From Trematomus loennbergii (Eukaryota > Chordata > Actinopteri > Perciformes > Nototheniidae), in contig JAAOOA010000129.1 of assembly GCA_012861695.1 (NCBI GenBank), positions 1 to 64,000 on the forward strand: a DNA stretch of 64,000 nt, read 5' to 3'. The stretch's first letter is position 1; each line of letters begins with the position of its first letter. Shown one piece after another: positions 1-9,371 of the stretch. The translations under genes were made by a program, and so were the position numbers. The notes under the pieces are model-generated. The model made no database searches and was not told the origin of the DNA. It saw only the letters and a list, made by a program, of their open reading frames with translations.

Positions 1-482
1 GGGAAGGTGCCAGAATCCTGGGCATACATTTTGTTAATAGTGCAACACCTCCAGGGCGCATAACTGCAGTTTACAAGCTTTTACAAGCCAGGGAAGGTGC
101 CAGAATCCTGGGCATACATTTTGTTAATAGTGCAACACCTCCAGGGCGCATAACTGCACTTTACAAGCCAGGGAAGGTGCCAGAATCCTGGGCATACATT
201 TTGTTAATAGTGCAACACCTCCAGGGCGCATAACTGCACTTTACAAGCCAGGGAAGGTGCCAGAATCCTGGGCATACATTTTGTTAATAGTGCAACACCT
301 CCAGGGCGCATAACTGCACTTTACAAGCCAGGGAAGGTGCCAGAATCCTGGGCATACATTTTGTTAATAGTGCAACACCTCCAGGGCGCATAACTGCACT
401 TTACAAGCCAGGGAAGGTGCCAGAATCCTGGGCATACATTTTGTTAATAGTGCAACACCTCCAGGGCGCATAACTGCACTTT
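1..482. repeat. 80-bp tandem satellite, six copies
   Basis: The unit starting gggaaggtgccagaatcctg recurs at 1, 91, 171, 251, 331 and 411. The spacing is exactly 80 bp, except for a 10-bp insertion in the first unit. Units are virtually identical, which suggests recent expansion or homogenisation. The array begins at the window edge, so its true length is unknown. Diverged copies occur at 2478-2615. No coding potential is visible. Confidence 0.95.
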
Positions 483-813
483 AAAACGTAGGTTAAGAAA
501 TTTAGTAGTACTGTTATAGCAGCAGTAGTACGTGTAAATAGTTGATGTTTTAGTCTGTGTGTACTGTCATTTTTGTTACTGCAACGTGTAAATAGTTGAT
601 GTTTTAGGGTGTGTGGTTGATGTTTTAGGGTGTGTGTTCAAATAAAATAAAAATTAAAAAAAACAATAACCTTGATGGTTACCAGGGGCAGATAAAGTGC
701 CACTTTCCATCAGCACCGGGGTGCTGAACCCTGTGATGAGCGCTCAAGTGTTGGCGGAGGAGGTGTAAGCCAGAGGAGGGTGAACAAAAGTTAAAGTGTT
801 TGAACCTCCAGCC
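483..813. other. Non-coding spacer between satellite arrays
   Basis: I see no gene here. A short phrase, gtaaatagttgatgtttta, recurs around 535 and 590. An A-rich stretch at 638-665 could be the tail of a decayed retroposed sequence. The segment from 665 shares 'ccaggggca' wording with the array that follows. Confidence 0.5.
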
Positions 814-1150
814 CAGAAGGGGGGTGGTGGTGCCGTGAAGAAGGCCGACTATGGATGCTGATGGGCGGACATAGAAGCACCACAAAATCCACCCCCTTTA
901 GGGTCACCAGGGGCACGAGAATACCCTCAACAGAAGGGGTGGTGGTGCCGTGAAGAAGGCCGACTATGGATGCTGATGGGCGGACATAGAAGCACCACAA
1001 AATCCACCCCCTTTAGGGTCACCAGGGGCACGAGAATACCCTCAACAGAAGGGGTGGTGGTGCCGTGAAGAAGGCCGACTATGGATGCTGATGGGCGGAC
1101 ATAGAAGCACCACAAAATCCACCCCCTTTAGGGTCACCAGGGGCACGAGG
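814..1150. repeat. About 115-bp tandem repeat, three copies
   Basis: The phrase cagaaggggtggtggtgccg starts at 814 (with two extra G), 931 and 1046. The period is about 115-117 bp and the copies are nearly identical. Open frames of 60-70 codons on the minus strand come purely from this periodicity and are not genes. Confidence 0.9.
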
Positions 1151-1234
1151 TTCTGGTGGGTGTGAATACCTGTGTTTAGTCCGTGGGGGAGTGCTTAAGT
1201 GTGGGGGCCCGGGGACTCAGGGTGTGCAAGGTTA

Positions 1235-2130
1235 TGGAGGTCCCACTGTTATGGGGACATGCTGGAGGTCATGAGTCCGTCCTTCGGGGCTCTGTGAGCG
1301 GGCACAGACAGGTGATTTTCCCCTGGTCTCTCCTGGAGCTGTGAAATGCACAGAGTCCCACTGTTAGGGAGCCATCCTGGAGGTCATGAGTCCGTCTTTG
1401 GGCTCTGTGAGCGGGCAAAAAGAGGTGATTTTCCCCTGGTCTCTGCTGGAGCTGTGAAATGCACAGAGTCCCACTGTTAGGGAGCCATCCTGGAGGTCAT
1501 GAGTCCGTCTTTCGGGCTCTGTGAGCGGGCAAAAAGAGGTGATTTTCCCCTGGTCTCTGCTGGAGCTGTGAAATGCACAGAGTCCCACTGTTAGGGAGCC
1601 ATCCTGGAGGTCATGAGTCCGTCTTTGGGCTCTGTGAGCGGGCACAGAAGGTGATTTTCCCCTGGTCTCTCTGGAGCTGTGAAATGCACAGAGTCCCACT
1701 GTTAGGGAGCCATCCTGGAGGTCATGAGTCCGTACTTTGGGGGTCTGTGAGCGGGCAAAAGAGGTGATTTTCCCCTGGTCTCTGCTGGAGCTGTGAAATG
1801 CACAGAGTCCCACTGTTAGGGAGCCATCCTGGAGGTCATGAGTCCGTACTTTGGGCTGTGAGCGGGCACAGACAGGTGATTTTCCCCTGGTCTCTGCTGG
1901 AGCTGTGAAATGCACAGAGTCCCACTGTTAGGGAGCCATCCTGGAGGTCATGAGTCCGTACTTTGGGGTCTGTGAGCGGGCACAGACAGGTGATTTTCCC
2001 CTGGTCTCTGCTGGAGCTGTGAAATGCACAGAGTCCCACTGTTAGGGAGCCATCCTGGAGGTCATGAGTCCGTACTTTGGGGGTCTGTGAGCGGGCACAG
2101 ACAGGTGATTTTCCCCTGGTCTCTCCTGGT
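1235..2130. repeat. About 113-bp tandem repeat, about eight copies
   Basis: The phrase cccactgttagggagccatc recurs at 1357, 1470, 1584, 1695, about 1808, 1920 and 2037. A diverged first unit starts near 1242. The period varies from 111 to 116 bp, partly through A-run differences near 'gcgggcaaaaagagg'. Repetitive frames on both strands (for example 1364-1915 minus) are by-products and are not called as genes. Confidence 0.92.
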
Positions 2131-2477
2131 AACTCCGCTCCCCGAGGTCCTAGAGACTCGGCGAAGGTCATTAGTCCGACAGCCGGTGGCTGAAACCCGA
2201 GTAAATGTGTTTAACTTCCCACAGTAAATGGGACCCATGGGACCCTCCCCGAGACCCCCGATGCGTCCCCCTATTTTAGAAACCCGAGGACATATGAAAA
2301 ACCAAGCTCAGTAAATGTGCATTGGCATATACTGCCGGTGGCTGTATATTATACTGCCACCGGACGTTCGGTGATCTGGAAACGCTACTTTCGGTAAGCA
2401 GAACTGGCAGAATGACTTCCTAAATGATCCCGGTTCCTGCATATTATATGCGGAGAGGGATCTGGAGAATACCTCCA
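2131..2477. other. Non-coding spacer with a small hairpin
   Basis: I see no gene. A short inverted repeat (ccggtggc at about 2334 against gccaccgg at about 2356) could form a hairpin with a 14-nt loop. Otherwise it is unremarkable sequence between two repeat arrays. Confidence 0.4.
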
Positions 2478-2615
2478 TGGCGCATAACTGCACTTTACAA
2501 GCCAGGGAAGGGGCCATAATCCTGGGTATACATTTTGTAAATATTGCAATACCTCCAAGGCGCATAACTGCACTTTACAAGCCAGGGAAGATGCCTGAAT
2601 CCTGGGGTAAACATT
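2478..2615. repeat. Diverged copies of the 80-bp satellite
   Basis: Two degenerate units match the array at 1-482: the phrase cgcataactgcactttacaa appears at 2480 and 2560, again 80 bp apart. They carry substitutions such as ggggccataat for ggtgccagaat. They lie 2 kb from the main array with two unrelated arrays between them. Confidence 0.88.
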
Positions 2616-2727
2616 GTTTAATTGTTTAAGTGTTTTTAAATGTATGGAACAGTGTTTTGTCTCTTTCAAAACTCTCCCGTCATTGGCCGGATACATGGGG
2701 ACGATTTTATATTGACTATGACCGTTA

Positions 2728-3577
2728 CTATTCCAGTGAGACGAAGTACGTCCAGTGACGGGAGTGATCCCATGTTAATTTTGTCCGAAAACCAGAGCAT
2801 TCCCTTATCTGATCAAACGCCGTGTCCAAGCGTCTGAGAAGGGAACCAGCAAAGTCTTCCCGGGGACCCTGCACCAGATCATCCCGCTTTGGACCCAGTA
2901 AAACATCCACAGGAGTCCTGGCCTCCCTGCCATGTGTGAGGAAATACGGCGTGAAGCCTGTGCTGGAATGTACACTGGTATTGTACGCAAATGCGACCTG
3001 TGACAGAAAAGAGTCCCACTCCCCCTCACATGATAGAAGAGATTTCGCCAACTGATCGATAAGTGTCCTATTAAACCTCTCTACCATGCCATCAGACTTC
3101 GGATTGTAAGGCGTGGTGTGCGTCTTCTTCACACCTAACACGCCGCACAAATGCCTCACAACATCTGATTCGAACTGTCTGCCCATATCAGTGTGCAGAG
3201 TTTCCATTACCCCATGCTCCAAGATGTAGTTCTGGAAGAGACACTCCGCGATCGTCGGGGCTTTTTGATCGGGGATGGCATAAAGATTTACAAATTTTGT
3301 GAAATAGTCCTCAACAACCAACACATACCCGGTTGCCTTTTGATGTGACCGGCAACTCCAGTATGTCAGCCGCCACACGCTGGAAAGGTCTAACTGCATG
3401 TGAAGTTCTCATGGGGGCATGGTGTTTAGGCACCGGGGACTTCCTTCTCTGACAGGCATAACATTGGTCACACCACGAACGAATGTCACTGTGCATGGAG
3501 GGCCAATAGCACACACTTCTTGCGCGTGCCAAAACGCAATCATACGCCAGGTGAGCAGTCAGTGGAGCACCATGCAA
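2728..3577 (-). pseudogene. Ty3/gypsy integrase, broken
   Basis: This minus-strand remnant encodes a retrotransposon integrase in two frames. The part from 3577 carries the zinc-binding region, with CDQCYACQRRK at its end. The part from 3399 to 2728 carries the DDE core: HTDMGRQFES around the second Asp, then NPKSDGMVERFNRTL with the catalytic Glu. A frame change near 3330-3400 separates the halves, and the C-terminus runs out of homology near 2730. It is a dead copy. Its upstream pol part resumes at 4415 beyond an inserted TIR element. The lineage is Ty3/gypsy by motif order and not specified further. Confidence 0.9.
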
Positions 3578-3600
3578 GTGTCCCAGGACCTCTGGAACTA

Positions 3601-4357
3601 ATGGCGCATTTCCACTACAGCGCGGAGCACGGTTTAAGAGGGCTGTGACGTCAGCGGCCCGTTTTTGGTTGCGTTTCCACTTGGCCTAGTACCGGCCGGC
3701 GGGTCCTAATTCACAGTTTTTCTGGCCTCATAAAATCGTGGGTCTAGGGCCAGAGACAACGAGGCTGAGTCAGGCTGAGTATGCTAAACTAGAGAGAGAA
3801 TCGCTGGCAAGGGGGCTACAACTACAACAAGATGAACATATTTGACCGTGATTTAATTGTAATACACGTTTCAAAATGATGCCGAAGTAACAACATACTG
3901 ATACCGGTTAGTAAAAACCATGAATTAATGCTTTGACAAGTCTGCAGACAGACGGCAGGCGAAAAACCTTTTAAAATGCGTGTTTTCTAAATGGAGATTG
4001 GCTAAGCTAACGCAGTATATGCTCCGACTGTCCACACTCACAACAACGGCCTATACAGACATAAATAAAGCAGCGACTGTATTCGCCATGACACAGGCAG
4101 TCTGTGGTTTGTACTTGTTTAACTTTTGTCTAGTTTCTGAACATATATGAGGAGCTGTGAGCTCTGAGTGCTAACAGCTAACGGCTGTGTTGTTTTTCTG
4201 GGGTTCTCATTGAAGATGACGTCACGGCTCCGCCTACACTGCGTTACTATAGATACTACCCCAGTTCCTAAACTATAATGGAAATGCGCCATAAAGTGAG
4301 CCAGTCCTAACGAGGCCTAGCCATACCGAGCGAGGCCGTGTAGTGGAAATGCGCCAT
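3601..4357. mobile_element. TIR DNA element inserted in gypsy pol, TA duplication
   Basis: The 757-bp block starts atggcgcatttccactaca and ends with its exact reverse complement. It is flanked by TA on both sides (3599-3600 and 4358-4359). Removing it brings the two halves of the gypsy integrase region together, so it inserted after the gypsy copy. A second TIR-like phrase (taatggaaatgcgccata) lies near 4276, suggesting subterminal repetition. No transposase is encoded, so it is non-autonomous. The TA duplication does not settle the superfamily. Confidence 0.8.
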
Positions 4358-4414
4358 TAGACAGCAGGAACAACAACCTGAGTAGACTGCCCTGCCTCAG
4401 ACAGCCAAACAACT

Positions 4415-4733
4415 CTACATAAAAGTCCCTCCACAAAAGTCAGCCGGGGACTGCCAAAGTCTCTTCACACCCCGACTAGCATCTTTTAACCTCCATCTAG
4501 GGGGCCGTTGGCCATGCTCCAGCCAGGCCAAAACTTGTCCGATGTCTGCATCCTTTTGCTGGAGCTCCCTAATACAGGAGCCATCATGTGACAGAGTGAA
4601 GATTAGGGTCTGGTCCACTGAAGACCCTGAGTCAGGAGAAGGAGGGCCTGAAATCGGTCCCTGGGCTTGGGCCGTGGCAGGAGTCCCCACAGCACACACA
4701 TCACTAGGACCACTATCCCACCGCTGCCACCAA
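4415..4733 (-). pseudogene. Ty3/gypsy pol segment upstream of integrase
   Basis: The minus-strand frame contains LQQKDADIGQVLAWLEHGQR, the usual linker just before the integrase zinc finger in gypsy polyproteins. It continues into 3577-2728 once the TIR insertion is removed. At its upstream edge it runs almost directly into a candidate primer-binding site and LTR at 4722-4734. Gag, protease, reverse transcriptase and RNase H are therefore all missing from this copy. Confidence 0.75.
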
Positions 4734-4925
4734 TGTAACGTCCGAGGTGTTAAGGCTTCAAGAATACTTCTGTGTAACAAAAACTCAGGAACTTAGTACT
4801 TTTTGGAGCGTCACAGATGCCTCCGTTTATTTATCGTCGAGTCACACCACACTCTCCCTCTCACCACTCCAGGACAGACTGCGCATGCTCACAACACCTC
4901 TCAACCCAATGCTTACATTAGTGTT
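4734..4925 (-). mobile_element. Candidate LTR of the broken gypsy element
   Basis: Read on the minus strand, the sequence ends in ...gttaca and is followed at once by ttggtggcagcggtggg. This looks like an LTR 3' end (CA) next to a primer-binding site starting TGG. The plus-strand start is tgtaacgtccgagg at 4734. The other LTR boundary is not certain (taken near 4925), and no second LTR copy is present downstream. Placement relies on this junction only. Confidence 0.45.
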
Positions 4926-4984
4926 AATTTAAAATAAATCAAACTTCCAAAAAACGTATAGAGCTTTTATTAACATTGGAATTT

Positions 4985-5330
4985 ACTGTGTAAGCGGCCG
5001 CGGGGGGAGAGCTTTTGTTTGTTTGTTTGTTTGATTATTTATTTAAAGGACAGTGCACATTAATCCACATTGCTGTAAATGAGCCAGTATTAGCCAGCAG
5101 GCTAATTTTCAACTGTTGTCCTTGGCAAGATGTTAAATGACCACAACAAGACTAGAGAAATAAAAACATAATTAAATAGAGTATACAGCAGACAACAGCA
5201 GTACAACAATAAATAAATAGCAGTATAACAATAAATAGGAACAGCAGTACAACAATAGAGAGGAACAAACAAACATGCAAACAGATGAAATATCATCATA
5301 CCTTGATACAGTTAAAAGTGTTCACATTTT
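4985..5330. repeat. Interspersed retroposon-like tail
   Basis: A (TTTG)n run at about 5013-5034 is followed by 'attatttatttaaaggacagtgcacatta' wording and by short alternating runs of acagcagtacaacaataaat (5190-5260). The simple-repeat edge and A/T-rich consensus-like body resemble the 3' end of a LINE or SINE in minus orientation. The family is not identified. Confidence 0.4.
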
Positions 5331-5641
5331 TGATTGCTTAAAAGCCAGTTCTTATGATTGCGGTTAAATGTATGATAGGCAGTGTTGGGACTAACGCATT
5401 ACAAACTAACGCGTTACTGTAACGCAACTACCTTTTGCGGTAACTAATAACGTTACTAGTTACCTATTCCCATTCAGTAACGCCGTTATAGTTACTTTGA
5501 TTTAAATGGGTGCATTACTGCGTTACATTATGTGATCCAACTGAACCGAATCTCCCTGCAGATGTAACTTACAGGCGAATACAGTGATGTCCTCTCACAG
5601 TACCATGGAAAAGTGAAAGTGACCAGAGAGGAGTGATGATT

Positions 5642-6943
5642 CAATATGGTCTAGCTGCGGCCGCGGCAAGTACACACACTACACGACACGCCCCCTACAC
5701 GACACGCCCACCTGACACGACACTACGGTGGCTGAGAGACATTATTGATCTCCAGTGTGCTGGGCAGTGTGGCGGCGGAGGGAGCCGAGGGCACCACCGG
5801 AGGAGAGGCGAGCGATGACAGCAGCATCACCGTGGTGCAGCTCCCCGCACAGACTGAGGGGACTTGTTACACGGAGCCCATCACCGGGGAAGCCTGCGGC
5901 GGGAGAAGGCGGTCTGCTCGGCCTGCCCTTGGCTCTGGGGTCCCTCCTTAAAAAAGTCTCATCATACTTAATCCTAGACAGTAGCACATGGTATATATTG
6001 TACGACTTTGTCATTTTTTTAATGTTGATATGTATTCGCTCATAGCCTACTGTGCCTTTCACGCAGACAATACAAGTGAATTTTGAAATGACAAATAGGT
6101 TTATGTTTCAAGTTTATTTGCATTAAAAACGTGTTTTTAAACCCTTCTGTTCAAATTTGATATTTTGTTTCTTAAAAGATTAAATCTTTAAAAACATGCT
6201 GTTTGCCATTTTTAAAGTTTGATGGAAGAAATTAAAATATAGGTCACTGACGTGGAGCTTTAGGCCTGCAATGCTTTCAAAAAAAATGTTGGTGTTGTTT
6301 CAGTTTTGAGTGAATATGGATGTTAAATTCACAAATGAGTATGAATAATCTTGAACAAGAACAGGATCTTGAGCCATGATGTTTTTAAAGTACAGAAACA
6401 TTCAGAATGCATGACGATTCCTTCAAAGGTTTTGTAATAGACCCCTAGTACTTTTAATTTATAAAGTAATAATACATGTGAATGATTGAGCTCATTAGTG
6501 GCCTGACTGGCCCTCCTAATTTGGTCCTTAATGACCCCATGATGTGATTATGTATATCTTAAAACCTTTAACAACTATATTTAGATGTTCACAAATATCT
6601 ACATTTATGTATAAATACATGTGTAGCAGTTAGACAAACATAATTAATAGATTATCTCATTGATGCCTATTTTATATATTAAAAAAAAGTTTACTAAACC
6701 ACCGTTTGTTGACAAAATGATTTGGGTTGAAAGTTATACTGTTATGTCTCAAACGGATAGACTAGGTTATTAATTTATTTGCCTAATAGTTGCTTAAAAT
6801 GCTACAATAACATTTTGCAATTCGTTTTTAATCTGCCATGTACGATCTCTCAGCCACCGTAGTGTCGTGTCAGGTGGGCGTGTCGTGTAGGGGCGTGTCG
6901 TGTAGTGTCGTGTGCTTGCCGCGGCCGCAGCTGGACCCTGCTC
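5642..6943. mobile_element. Long-TIR element 'H', copy 1
   Basis: Inverted termini of about 90 bp face each other. The left starts near ggtctagctgcggccgcggc (5647), and the right is its reverse complement ending ctggacc (about 6937). Both contain repeats of acacgacacgcccc. The 8-bp sequence tgatgatt flanks the block (5634-5641 and 6944-6951) and fits a TSD, though the outermost 6 bp of the two ends do not pair well. The interior is non-coding apart from a GC-rich segment at 5755-5950. A second copy lies at 35594-45716. Confidence 0.72.
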
Positions 6944-7098
6944 TGATGATTGGTTAACACGGGGTAACATTTCAGGGTAAGCCAATCAGAGACAGAGTTG
7001 GGCGGGTCTTGCCTTATGGGGAAAATACACAGACACACAAACACTTGCTAACACACACACATACACGGCAACGCCCACCACCAGCACACACACACACA

Positions 7099-7419
7099 AT
7101 GGCAGATGCAAGTATCAGCGAGAGCAGCAGCGCATTTACAACTTGGAGATATAACCACTATTTTCAATTTGTGGGGATAAAGGACGCAAAAAATATTACG
7201 GTCAAATGTAAACTGTGTGCAGGACAGAAAGCATTGTCCACATCGAATAACATCAATGCCAATCTCCTGAAGCACCTAACTAATGTACATGGGGCTATAA
7301 AACTAGTCACCAAAGACCCCACGTCTCAACCACCGGCAGTGACCCAGATGGAGCAACACCATCTAAACAGCCAAAAAACGATTTTTTTAAATCGCCAGAT
7401 GTCACCCAGAGTCAACTAA
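7099..7419 (+). pseudogene. BED zinc-finger N-terminus of a hAT transposase
   Basis: From ATG 7099 the frame encodes MADASISESSSAFTTW and then a BED-type finger, with CKLC and later HLTNVH supplying the Cys2-His2 ligands. BED fingers bind DNA at the N-terminus of hAT transposases. After about residue 95 the frame shifts at a T-run (about 7380-7388). The other frame then continues through a Q-S-Q-L-N-type linker to a Y-V-V-E-E motif near 7440-7455, where similarity to a transposase stops. The RNase H-like catalytic domain and the dimerisation domain are deleted. Confidence 0.8.
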
Positions 7420-7747
7420 ACAGATTGATTGCCAGGTATGTTGTTGAGGAGGCTACAATAAAGATGCCTGTCAAAATGTCTAAACATATATTTTGTGTTT
7501 TATTGTTCCACTACATTTCATAATGATAATTGCTACAATGATGGGGAGTTGTCTTTTCTCTTACTGTGCCACAGAACAACACAAAAACTTGTATTTTTAT
7601 TGTTATTCTTTTTAAAGTAAAGTAAAGTAACTTGTTACTAGTTACTTTTATAATTTAGTAACTAATAAAGTAACTAGTTACTTTTTTGAGAGCAGTAACT
7701 ATAACTATTACTTGTTACTTTTTAAAAGTAACTTGCCCAACACATAA

Positions 7748-7983
7748 GTAACTGCATTGGATAAAGATCGAGTATTTCAAATGAAAAGTTACCAGCTGCA
7801 ACATCCATATTTCAATAGTTTTATTTACAATTCTCAAATTAGGTTTCATGTTGTCATTAAAATGAATCTTCAAACAATCTTCATAAATGCGTCTTACCTC
7901 ATCAGATGCTGTTCTGTAGAAGGCAGATCTGGATTTTCGTGTGAGAGCTTGTTGATAATAAGGTATAGCAGTTCTCCTGTATA
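7748..7983. repeat. Dispersed repeat family, copy A
   Basis: The segment from aactgcattggataaagatc to cctgtataa is repeated at 15617-15857 and 21726-21962 with only scattered differences. Copy A abuts the right end of the hAT element directly and lacks the upstream part found in the other copies. On the minus strand it contains an exon-like frame ending at a splice-donor-like GTAAGACG (see copy C). Confidence 0.85.
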
Positions 7984-8025
7984 ATAGTGCTGCAGATAGC
8001 TGAACAATCTTTCACAAGTGGTTAC

Positions 8026-8197
8026 TGTAACATCTTGGTGAATACAAGATCTTTGATTACAGAGATCACGTTAATGACGTAATGCATGTGTGCATGTTAC
8101 GCGCCAGTTGAATAAAGATGGACACTCGGAATGTCACAAGTAGTCCGCTTCATCTGTTTATGTAGACACTTATATGTCCATAGAACAGAATATGACA
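8026..8197 (+). repeat. 5' LTR of the gypsy element
   Basis: The LTR begins TGTAACATCTTGG and ends ATATGACA, and is repeated at 12573-12742. It includes 'gttgaataaagatgg' (a possible AATAAA polyadenylation signal at about 8110). It is short for an LTR. Confidence 0.95.
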
Positions 8198-8217
8198 TGG
8201 TGTCAGAGTTAGTTCAG
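8198..8217 (+). other. Primer-binding site
   Basis: Directly after the 5' LTR comes TGGTGTCAGAGTTAGTTCAG. The leading TGG pairs with the CCA end of a tRNA. The identity of the tRNA was not determined. Confidence 0.7.
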
Positions 8218-8241
8218 TTATCATCGACCTGACGACGGAAG

Positions 8242-9345
8242 ATGGAGAACACAGGCGTTCCAACACCACGAATGGACTGGGACTCGTCTAATCTGCCGGA
8301 CGCATGGAGAAAATTTCGGCAGCATGTGCAGCTAATGTTTTCAGGCCCGCTACATGCTAAAGACGAGGAGGAAAAATGTAGCTATCTACTCCTATGGATT
8401 GGGGAAAAAGGCAGAGACGTCTTTAACACATGGACTCTCACAGAAGACCAAAGTAAGGTACTAAAAACGTACTATGACGGTTATGAAGCTTATGTAACTC
8501 CGAAAGCAAATCCCATATTTGCGCGCTATAAATTTCATGAAAAAATCCAAGGAGACAGTGAGAGTTTCGACCAGTTTGTAACGGAGCTAAAATTGCTAAG
8601 TAAAGACTGCAACTACCCAAACAGTGAGGAAATGATTAGAGACAGGATTGTCTTTGCTACAAACTCACAAAGAGTGCGCGAAAAACTGCTATGTCACGGT
8701 CCAGACTTGACGCTAGAGAAAGCCATTGACATTGCACGTTCACATGAGCTATCACAGCAGCAGCTAAAGACAATGCTAACCCCCGCTGCTAGCCACGACA
8801 GTCGCTCTGCTCACGCAGTTAGCAGAAAACCTTTTAGAGCAGACCAAGCATCCCGTGGGCACAAGACGACATGGAATGATCGTAACAGCACCGTGAGGAG
8901 CAAGGAATGTGGAGCATGCGGGAGGGAGCACAGTCGCACTGAGGAATGTCCAGCAAAGGGTCGCCAATGCAGCAAATGCAATAAGCCCAACCACTTTGCT
9001 AAAGTGTGTAGGTCACAAACACAACAGCCACAGACGAGATATAATCCCAGAAAATTGCATACCATCTCAAACAGTGCCGAACAGTCACTAGAAGAACCAG
9101 AACTCTATATTGATGCTATCATAAAAGAGCATGAAAACACAGATAGAGAACAGGCATATGCAGAAGTAGAAATAGGAAAAGCGAGGCACAAACTGAAGTT
9201 TAAAATGGACACTGGTGCTCAGACTAGTATTATACCAGCAGACACATTCCGCGAGATATATGGAAGTGTAATACTAGGCCCCCCATCAAGCAAACTCTCA
9301 GATTATGGTGGGCACAGGATAAAAGCAAAGGAACATGTAGACTGA
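8242..9345 (+). CDS. Gypsy gag and start of aspartic protease
   Basis: This 367-codon frame starts at the first ATG after the primer-binding site. Residues 1-170 form a retrotransposon gag (capsid-like) region. Two CCHC zinc knuckles follow at about 222-235 (CGACGREHSRTEEC) and about 241-254 (CSKCNKPNHFAKVC), which bind nucleic acid. Near residue 324 is the retropepsin active-site motif MDTGAQTSIIP. The frame ends prematurely at 9345 inside the protease. Protease-like sequence continues in another frame from about 9333, which points to a single-base loss near 9331-9337. Without this break the frame would have run on into pol. Confidence 0.92.
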   Translation: MENTGVPTPRMDWDSSNLPDAWRKFRQHVQLMFSGPLHAKDEEEKCSYLLLWIGEKGRDVFNTWTLTEDQSKVLKTYYDGYEAYVTPKANPIFARYKFHEKIQGDSESFDQFVTELKLLSKDCNYPNSEEMIRDRIVFATNSQRVREKLLCHGPDLTLEKAIDIARSHELSQQQLKTMLTPAASHDSRSAHAVSRKPFRADQASRGHKTTWNDRNSTVRSKECGACGREHSRTEECPAKGRQCSKCNKPNHFAKVCRSQTQQPQTRYNPRKLHTISNSAEQSLEEPELYIDAIIKEHENTDREQAYAEVEIGKARHKLKFKMDTGAQTSIIPADTFREIYGSVILGPPSSKLSDYGGHRIKAKEHVD

Positions 9346-9371
9346 CATGTAAACACGGTGAGAAAACAGCC

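Larger units (their letters stand above)
5380..7743 (+). mobile_element. hAT-type DNA transposon, internally deleted
   Basis: The element opens with cagtgttgggactaacg and closes with acttgcccaacac, imperfect inverted termini. Subterminal gtaacgcgttac-type repeats occur on both sides (5393-5490 and 7618-7735). It contains a BED zinc-finger exon (7099-7419) but no catalytic domain, so it is non-autonomous. A separate long-TIR element sits inside it at 5642-6943. No clear 8-bp duplication was found at the outer ends. Confidence 0.72.

Noticed and set aside
679..1115. Overlapping minus-strand frames starting MWCFYVRPSASIVGLL
   Set aside because: They repeat every 115 bp with the tandem array and have no domain; periodic DNA keeps frames open by chance.
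1364..2227. Long minus- and plus-strand frames with repeated 'THDLQDGSLTVGLCAFHSS' wording
   Set aside because: The peptide period follows the 113-bp DNA repeat and frame jumps with unit length; not a protein repeat under selection as far as can be seen.
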